Below are positions 58,444 through 64,000 of a stretch of 64,000 nt of DNA, piece after piece. Position numbers and translations under genes: made by a program. Location of the stretch: positions 19,140-83,139 of the forward strand of contig NZ_HG005144.1 of assembly GCF_000455265.1 (NCBI RefSeq), written 5' to 3'. The notes beneath the pieces were generated by a model. It worked only from the letters and a program-made list of their open reading frames with translations. It was not told the DNA's origin and searched no databases. The DNA comes from Paenibacillus antibioticophila (GTDB lineage: Bacteria; Bacillota; Bacilli; Paenibacillales; Paenibacillaceae). The first letter of the stretch is position 1; each line of letters starts with the position of its first letter.

Positions 58444-60888
58444 TCAGGCATTGCGGGTATAAGTTCCCGTTGTTGATACCGTCAGAGTACCGTTCTCTTC
58501 ATCAATAGTCAAGGAATCGCCCTTCTTCACGTTTCCTGTCAACAGCTCTTCCGATAACCGGTCTTCGATATGCTTCTGAATTGCCCGGCGAAGCGGACGT
58601 GCGCCATAAGCGGGATCAAAGCCTTCCTTGGCCAGGAACTCCTTCGCTTTATCTGTCAGCGTAAAGTCCACATCGTACTCTCTCAGGCGCTTGCGAAGCT
58701 CCTCGGACATGAGCGTAACGATCTCGGAGATGTGCTTTTGCTCCAGCGAGTGGAAGACAATGATTTCATCGATCCGATTGAGGAATTCCGGACGGAAGCT
58801 CTTCTTAAGTTCTTCCATCACTTTACCCTTCATGTTGTCGTAATCGGCACCGGCATCCTCCATCGCGGTGAATCCAAGGCGCGAGTTCTTCTTAATCGCA
58901 TCGGCTCCGACGTTGGAGGTCAGGATAATCAAAGTATTCCGGAAGTCCACGACACGCCCCTTGGAGTCCGTCAACCGGCCATCCTCCAGTACTTGGAGAA
59001 GGATGTTGAAGACTTCAGGGTGAGCCTTCTCGATCTCATCCAGCAGGACTACAGAGTAAGGTTTGCGGCGTACCTTCTCGGTCAATTGGCCGCCTTCTTC
59101 ATAGCCTACATACCCCGGAGGAGCCCCGACCAGACGAGCAGTGGAGTGCTTCTCCATGTATTCCGACATGTCGATTCGAATCACGGCATTTTCATCACCG
59201 AACATGGATTCCGCAAGTGCACGAGCCAGCTCCGTCTTCCCGACCCCGGTCGGACCGAGGAAGATGAAGGAGCCCATCGGCCGCTTCGGATCCTTAAGAC
59301 CTGCGCGCGCCCGGCGGATAGCCCGGCTGACCGCCTTCACGGCCTCATCCTGACCGATTACCCGCTCATGCAGGATAGACTCCATATTGAGCAGACGCTC
59401 GGTCTCTTCTTCCTTCAACTTATTGACCGGAATCCCCGTCCAGCTGGCAACCACCTGTGCGATATCCTCCGGTGTCACTTCGGAATCGGTCCGTCCTTGC
59501 TTTTCTTTCCACTGGTTCTTTGTGATATCAAGCTCTTCGCGAATTTTTTGTTCCGTATCCCGCAGGGCAGCTGCTTTCTCGAACTCTTGGCTCTGAACGG
59601 CAGCATCTTTCTCCTTGCGGATATCCTCCAGACGGCTCTCAAGCTGCTTGAGATTTGGCGGTACAGTGTAAGAGTTCAGCCTTACCTTGGAGCCCGCTTC
59701 ATCGATCAGGTCGATCGCCTTATCTGGCAAGAAACGATCCTGAATATAGCGATCCGACAGCTTCACCGCCTGCTCAATCGCTTCATCCGTAATTTTTACC
59801 CGGTGGTGAGCTTCATAACGGTCCCGAAGTCCATGCAGAATCTGGATGGCTTCCTCTACGGATGGCTGGTCGACGTTAATCGGCTGGAACCGGCGTTCCA
59901 ATGCGGCATCCTTCTCAATATATTTGCGGTATTCATCCAGCGTTGTCGCACCAATGCACTGGAGCTCGCCCCGAGCCAATGCAGGCTTCAGGATGTTGGA
60001 AGCATCGATGGCTCCTTCGGCCCCGCCTGCCCCAATCAAGGTATGAAGCTCGTCGATGAACAGGATAATGTTGCCTGCCTGACGAATCTCATCCATGATC
60101 TTCTTCAGACGATCCTCGAACTCGCCACGATATTTCGTGCCGGCGACAACGGAGCCCATATCAAGGGTCATTACCCGCTTGTCGCGAAGTGTCTCCGGAA
60201 TTTCATTGTTGATAATTTTCTGGGCAAGCCCTTCTGCAATGGCCGTCTTCCCGACGCCCGGCTCCCCGATCAGAACCGGATTGTTCTTCGTCCGGCGGCT
60301 AAGCACCTGTATAACCCGCTCGATTTCCTTGCTGCGGCCAATGACTGGATCCAGGTTGCCTTCCTTCGCCGAAGCGGTAAGGTCGCGAGCCAAGCCGTCC
60401 AGCGTCGGAGTATTTACATTTGCCGGAGCTCCGTGATGACTGGATACCGCCTCACTGCTTCCCAGCAGTTGCAGAACTTGCTGACGGGCTTTGTTCAGGC
60501 TGATGCCGAGGTTGTTCAGAACCCGTGCGGCAACACCCTCGCCTTCGCGAATCAGGCCAAGCAGGATATGCTCGGTTCCAACATAGGTATGTCCCAGCTT
60601 CCGTGCTTCATCCATCGATAGCTCTATAACCTTCTTGGCACGAGGTGTATAGGCAATGTTCGTCGGTTGCTCTTGCCCCCGTCCGATCAAGGTTTCCACT
60701 TCATCTTGAATCTTCTCAAGTCCGAGTCCGAGACCGATCAAAGCCTTGGCCGCGATTCCTTCGCCTTCCCGAATCAGTCCAAGCAAAATATGCTCGGTTC
60801 CAATATTGTTATGCCCCAGTCTGACTGCTTCCTCTTGAGCCAGTGCGAGCACCTTCTGCGCACGTTCTGTAAATCTTCCAAACATCAT
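58444..60888 (-). CDS. clpC: AAA+ unfoldase ClpC
   Basis: Class III heat-shock unfoldase that feeds ClpP and removes McsB-tagged proteins. The 814-residue product has the N-terminal double Clp repeat (ERAQKVLALAQEEAVRLGHN), AAA1 with GEPGVGKTAIAEGLAQKII, the M-domain, and AAA2 with LGPTGVGKTELARALAESMF. The start has two adjacent ATG codons (60888 preferred; GGAGG 10 nt upstream). It is the last gene of the ctsR operon. Confidence 0.97.
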   Translation of the reverse strand: MMFGRFTERAQKVLALAQEEAVRLGHNNIGTEHILLGLIREGEGIAAKALIGLGLGLEKIQDEVETLIGRGQEQPTNIAYTPRAKKVIELSMDEARKLGHTYVGTEHILLGLIREGEGVAARVLNNLGISLNKARQQVLQLLGSSEAVSSHHGAPANVNTPTLDGLARDLTASAKEGNLDPVIGRSKEIERVIQVLSRRTKNNPVLIGEPGVGKTAIAEGLAQKIINNEIPETLRDKRVMTLDMGSVVAGTKYRGEFEDRLKKIMDEIRQAGNIILFIDELHTLIGAGGAEGAIDASNILKPALARGELQCIGATTLDEYRKYIEKDAALERRFQPINVDQPSVEEAIQILHGLRDRYEAHHRVKITDEAIEQAVKLSDRYIQDRFLPDKAIDLIDEAGSKVRLNSYTVPPNLKQLESRLEDIRKEKDAAVQSQEFEKAAALRDTEQKIREELDITKNQWKEKQGRTDSEVTPEDIAQVVASWTGIPVNKLKEEETERLLNMESILHERVIGQDEAVKAVSRAIRRARAGLKDPKRPMGSFIFLGPTGVGKTELARALAESMFGDENAVIRIDMSEYMEKHSTARLVGAPPGYVGYEEGGQLTEKVRRKPYSVVLLDEIEKAHPEVFNILLQVLEDGRLTDSKGRVVDFRNTLIILTSNVGADAIKKNSRLGFTAMEDAGADYDNMKGKVMEELKKSFRPEFLNRIDEIIVFHSLEQKHISEIVTLMSEELRKRLREYDVDFTLTDKAKEFLAKEGFDPAYGARPLRRAIQKHIEDRLSEELLTGNVKKGDSLTIDEENGTLTVSTTGTYTRNA

Positions 60889-60920
60889 CCTACATACACC
60901 TCCAATAAGAATCTATTCCG

Positions 60921-61979
60921 TTAATTACCCATTTTTTCCCGAATCAGCTTCGCCCGGTACATATCACGTTCGCCTGGAGAAAGACTCTCTCCAAATTGCT
61001 TCCGCAAGTACCCCGGCTGGGTCATGACATTCAGCTCGTTAATAACCTGAGCGGGGAGAGAATCAATAAGACCAATATCTACGCCAAGCCGCACATCGGA
61101 CAGCCGCTGAGCAGCTTCCTTGGAATCGATAATAGATGCATGGGACAAAATCCCGTATGATCTCATCACCCGATCCGTCATCCGAAGTCTGGATTCATGG
61201 AGAAGCTTCTCGCGCGCGTTCTTCTCATGCTCGATGATTTGCAGGACAACTCCGTACAAATTCTCAATGATTTCCGCTTCGCTTTGTCCCAGTGTAATCT
61301 GATTTGAGATTTGAAACAAGTTCCCGATTGCATCGCTGCCCTCACCATAGATGCCGCGCACGGTAAGTCCAACCTGAGATACAGCCGACAAAATAAGGTT
61401 GATCTGCTGGGTCAATACGAGCGCCGGCAAATGCATCATGACAGAAGCCCGAAGACCGGTGCCGACATTGGTCGGACAGCTTGTAAGGAATCCGCGGTTG
61501 GCATCGAAGGCATAATCCACATGCTTTTCAAAAATATCGTCCACTCGTGCGGCCTTCTCCCATGCTTCCTGTACTTGGAGCCCCGGATATAAACATTGAA
61601 TTCGCAGATGGTCCTCTTCGTTCACCATCACGCTAAGACTTTCGTCCTCGCTGATAAATGCAGCGCCATTTCGCGATTCATTCGCCAGGCTGGGACTGAT
61701 CAGGTGCTTCTCCACCAAAATCTGCTTATCCAGTTCCTCCAACTCGTTCATTGAGACCGGAATCAGCTTGCCAAATTGCTTCAGCTCTTCGTCGGCAAGC
61801 ACGTCCTTCATCAGGCTAAGAATCTCCTCCGACTGTTGATTGGTGGACAGCATCGGAAATGGATGGTGAATCAAGTTGCGGGCGATGCGTACTCGCGTAC
61901 TCATTACAATTTCCGACTCGTTGCCGCCCCGGCTCATCCACTCGCTGAGCGGCTGCTCTGTAAATCGCAGACTAGTCAT
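60921..61979 (-). CDS. mcsB: Protein-arginine kinase McsB
   Basis: Phosphorylates arginines to mark proteins for ClpCP. The 352-residue product has the phosphagen-kinase-like STRVRIARNLIHHPFP, the active-site cysteine in LTSCPTNVGTGLRASVMMHL, and IRGIYGEGSDAIGNLFQISN-type blocks. It follows mcsA by 12 nt and precedes clpC. Confidence 0.95.
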   Translation of the reverse strand: MTSLRFTEQPLSEWMSRGGNESEIVMSTRVRIARNLIHHPFPMLSTNQQSEEILSLMKDVLADEELKQFGKLIPVSMNELEELDKQILVEKHLISPSLANESRNGAAFISEDESLSVMVNEEDHLRIQCLYPGLQVQEAWEKAARVDDIFEKHVDYAFDANRGFLTSCPTNVGTGLRASVMMHLPALVLTQQINLILSAVSQVGLTVRGIYGEGSDAIGNLFQISNQITLGQSEAEIIENLYGVVLQIIEHEKNAREKLLHESRLRMTDRVMRSYGILSHASIIDSKEAAQRLSDVRLGVDIGLIDSLPAQVINELNVMTQPGYLRKQFGESLSPGERDMYRAKLIREKMGN

Positions 61980-61991
61980 CGCGCCTTCCTC

Positions 61992-62522
61992 CTAATTTGA
62001 TTCTGCGGATAATTTCTTTTCAAGCTCCCGAATCTGGTCCCGAATCGCCGCAGCTTCTTCGAACTCTTCCTGTACGATTTTGTCCTGCAATTCCCGGCGA
62101 AGGTCTTCGATCTTGCGTTCAGCCTGGATGTGAGCACCTACCCGCTTCGGAACCTTGCCTACATGGACGGTATTGCCGTGTACTCTTTTGAAGAGCGGAT
62201 CCAATCGGTTGTTAAAATATTTATAGCATGAACTACAGCCAAAACGTCCAATTTTGCTGAACTGAGCATAGGTCAGACCGCATTCCTCACAACGAAGCGG
62301 CTCGGATGGCTTGGTCTGTGCCGATTGCCCTTGAAAGCCGGGATGAAATTCCATCAGTCCCGATAACAGATTGTGGATGGAGAAACCACCGGAGGTTCCT
62401 GGAATCAGTTCTCCCTTTTCCCTGGCACAAGCTTCACAAATATGAAACTCCGTCTTCTCTCCATTCACAATTTTAGTGAAGTGCAGAGTAGCCGGGCGTT
62501 TGCCGCATTCTTGGCATTGCAT
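61992..62522 (-). CDS. mcsA: McsA, zinc-finger activator of McsB
   Basis: Activates McsB. The 176-residue product has four CxxC zinc pairs (CQEC, CEAC, CEEC, CSSC) and a C-terminal UVR motif (about 135-170, LQDKIVQEEFEEAAAIRDQI). The ATG at 62522 (MQCQECGKRPATLHFTK) is preferred; GGAGG lies about 10 nt upstream, and a TTG two codons earlier is too close. It lies between ctsR and mcsB. Confidence 0.94.
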   Translation of the reverse strand: MQCQECGKRPATLHFTKIVNGEKTEFHICEACAREKGELIPGTSGGFSIHNLLSGLMEFHPGFQGQSAQTKPSEPLRCEECGLTYAQFSKIGRFGCSSCYKYFNNRLDPLFKRVHGNTVHVGKVPKRVGAHIQAERKIEDLRRELQDKIVQEEFEEAAAIRDQIRELEKKLSAESN

Positions 62523-62573
62523 GATCAATATCCCTCCTTGTCTGGATTGATCTGGATTACCGCCCTAATTTTC

Positions 62574-63032
62574 TTAGCAAAGCAACGAAATGAGCATCGC
62601 CTTCATCATTCTGGCCCGGATCTGATCCCGGTACGGCAGCTTCACCATCAGTACCTCGCGGGATACAGCCGCCTGCATGAGGGCCGCCTCACGGGTGGTC
62701 AGGAAGCGAGCCTCCACTAATTGATAAATTAACCCCTCCGCTGCGGACTGCCCCATCTCTTCACCGATGGTTTGATGCAGATGGGTGTGGAGCGTGGTCG
62801 GTCCCGGCAGTTCAATACGGCGGATTCTGACATAGCCGCCGCCGCCCCGCTTGCTCTCGACCAGATAGCCTTTCTCCAGGGTAAATCTTGTACTGATCAC
62901 ATAATTAATTTGTGATGGCACGCAGGAAAATTGCTCAGCCAAATCATTGCGCTGAATTTCAATGATCCCCTCGGGGCTGTCCTGCAGGATGCCCTTGAGA
63001 TATTTTTCGATAATATCGGAAATATTGCGCAT
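62574..63032 (-). CDS. ctsR: Class III stress gene repressor CtsR
   Basis: Represses the clp regulon until heat opens its tetraglycine loop. The 152-residue product has an N-terminal winged helix (QRNDLAEQFSCVPSQINYVI) and the KRGGGGYVRIRRIELP loop with the thermosensing glycines. ATG at 63032 has GGAGG 7 nt upstream; a GTG one codon earlier is less favoured. It heads ctsR-mcsA-mcsB-clpC. Confidence 0.96.
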   Translation of the reverse strand: MRNISDIIEKYLKGILQDSPEGIIEIQRNDLAEQFSCVPSQINYVISTRFTLEKGYLVESKRGGGGYVRIRRIELPGPTTLHTHLHQTIGEEMGQSAAEGLIYQLVEARFLTTREAALMQAAVSREVLMVKLPYRDQIRARMMKAMLISLLC

Positions 63033-63097
63033 CACTTACCCTCCATAACCCTTTGGACCCTTTGTTTGAGTTGATTTAAATCGAGTTGAATCGGTTT

Positions 63098-63120
63098 GTT
63101 GACTTTGACTTTCTTTGACT
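63098..63120 (-). promoter_or_regulatory. CtsR operator
   Basis: On the minus strand a perfect direct repeat AGTCAAA-GAA-AGTCAAA (63104-63120) matches the CtsR box RGTCAAA-N3-RGTCAAA, and a third heptad AGTCAAC follows directly (63098-63104). It lies just downstream of the -10, so CtsR binding would block transcription of its own operon. Confidence 0.92.
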
Positions 63121-63128
63121 TTATATAC

Positions 63129-63156
63129 ATTATAACATAAATCATTATTTTGCCAA
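63129..63156 (-). promoter_or_regulatory. Sigma-A-type promoter for ctsR-mcsA-mcsB-clpC
   Basis: TTGGCA (63151-63156) and TATAAT (63129-63134) on the minus strand are 16 nt apart, immediately upstream of the CtsR operator. Confidence 0.75.
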
Positions 63157-63238
63157 GAGGATATCGTATCCTCGATAAATTCAGTTTGGGCGCTACAGGC
63201 GTAAATTATTCTATTCCAGCCGAAGAGGCGAGAAAACC

Positions 63239-63430
63239 GCTAATGATGTTTTGGGCTTTGCTAATGGATGTTTTGGACTTGCTAACTAACGGAGTATCTT
63301 TGGATTGCTAACAGAGTATCTTGGATTTGCTTGCTGATGTTTCGGACTCGCTAATGCAGTATCTTTGGACTTTGGACTTGCTAACGCAATATCTTGGACC
63401 TTCTAACGGACATTTTGAACTATTAGCCGG
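63239..63430 (+). repeat. Degenerate 21-30-bp tandem repeat
   Basis: Units begin with GCTAA-type sequence at about 63239, 63260, 63281, 63307, 63329, 63350, 63380 and 63403, each followed by an [AT]TTTGGACTT-like end. The units vary in length and sequence. No gene is seen in this stretch. Confidence 0.7.
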
Positions 63431-63452
63431 CTTTTTCACACATTTTTAGAGG

Positions 63453-63537
63453 GTAACGGACATTTTCGGCATTTAGGATGCTCAAACGGCTCTAATTCAC
63501 ACAACTCACCTATCTTAGCTGCCAAAATGTCCGTTAC
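63453..63537. repeat. Inverted repeat of an AACGGACATTTT sequence
   Basis: GTAACGGACATTTTCGGC (63453-63470) pairs with GCCAAAATGTCCGTTAC (63521-63537), one base shorter, around a 50-nt loop. More copies of the core lie at about 63403-63416 and 63577-63590. The rest of 63540-63960 holds no recognisable gene or site. Confidence 0.6.
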
Positions 63538-63960
63538 ATTTCCGGCTTCATCCATAGTGGCCTTTAAGGAGACGTAATGTCCGTTATACCAAGTACTTTC
63601 CCCTGAACAAATTGGCCTGTCAGAAAACAATAGCTTTGGGTTACTCATATGTGGTTTGGACACATCGTATACTGACTAGTCATGTTCAAGAACATGCTGA
63701 GAAACAAAGACTCGTATGTCTTCCAGTAGTGTATTGCATCTACTGCCGGTGCATCAACTTTAGCCCCATAAAGTTCAATACTACTTCAGCGCCGCGATCC
63801 CGGCTTTGCTGCCAAGCAGGCGGAAGTTCTTTAACCTATCTGCAGGTGAATAACAGGATTTGTACATTCTCAGCAGCATCAAGATCCCCGAGACCCAACT
63901 CAATTGTGGAGCGTGTAAATTTTTCCGTTTCTTTGGCCCCAAGAAAAAGAAAAGAGAAAA

Positions 63961-63996
63961 CAAAGAGCACCACCGAGTGATCGGCAGTGCTCTTTG
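63961..63996 (-). terminator. Terminator of a gene beyond the right edge
   Basis: Stem CAAAGAGCAC / GTGCTCTTTG with a further ACCGA / TCGGC stem inside; on the minus strand it is followed by a T-rich run (63940-63960), so it probably ends a minus-strand gene located beyond the window. Confidence 0.75.
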
Positions 63997-64000
63997 TGTT

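Noticed and set aside
63239..63430. CRISPR array
   Set aside because: Units have no constant repeat with unique spacers, vary from 21 to 30 nt, and no cas gene is near.
63612..63980. Plus and minus frames at the right end (122 and 60 codons)
   Set aside because: They overlap each other, run into the terminator at 63961 and show no family features; possibly decayed sequence.

Overview
The window is low-to-mid GC Firmicutes chromosome, almost certainly Paenibacillaceae and most likely Paenibacillus. The evidence is a Bacillus-type order of translation and transcription genes, RpoB and RpoC of the Paenibacillus type, GGAGG-type ribosome binding sites nearly everywhere, SigH, CtsR-McsA-McsB-ClpC and DisA. 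Species cannot be fixed from sequence alone. Nearly every gene is on the minus strand, so transcription runs from right to left.

Read in transcription order from the right edge, the core blocks are: ctsR-mcsA-mcsB-clpC (protein quality control); radA-disA and pssA; yacL-type PIN/TRAM gene, ispD-ispF-gltX; a T-box-controlled cysE-cysS-mrnC-rlmB-rae1 group; sigH; rpmG-secE-nusG-rplK-rplA; an L10-leader-controlled rplJ-rplL; an RsmC-like methyltransferase; rpoB-rpoC; an L7Ae-like gene-rpsL-rpsG-fusA-tuf; and the S10/spc cluster from rpsJ to rplR, which runs off the left edge.

Four accessory insertions interrupt this order. (1) About 2.6 kb between rpoC and the str operon carries a GNAT-membrane fusion, an AraC/GyrI-type regulator and a small PUA/ASCH-like protein. 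(2) Between tuf and rpsJ lie a HemAT-type globin-coupled oxygen sensor with its own promoter and about 1 kb of nested repeats. (3) Between sigH and rpmG is a divergent secreted phosphodiester-glycosidase-domain gene. (4) Between clpC and radA is a 13-kb island with a VanRS-like two-component system, a group II intron fragment, a sugar ABC importer operon (binding protein, two permeases, GH3 beta-N-acetylhexosaminidase, ROK regulator, secreted CBM-plus-barrel protein), and an MBOAT/DHHW pair for acylating a surface polymer. Each insertion is flanked by terminators or fresh promoters, so the core operons have been re-partitioned into independent transcription units.

Regulatory elements seen directly include near-consensus sigma-A promoters for the S10, str, rplJL, rpmG, hemAT, sigH, radA, SBP and ctsR units, an L10 leader, a cysteine T-box, a CtsR operator, and a long palindrome over the -10 of the sugar operon. 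Several repeat families (a two-hairpin terminator-like module, a 51-bp tandem repeat, a 21-30-bp degenerate tandem repeat and several inverted repeats) occupy the gene-free stretches. No tRNA, rRNA, CRISPR array or intact insertion sequence was recognised. The most unusual items are the GNAT-pseudo-protease-like fusion, the group II intron remnant, the two-hairpin repeat module, and the cysteine-less ROK regulator with its candidate operator.
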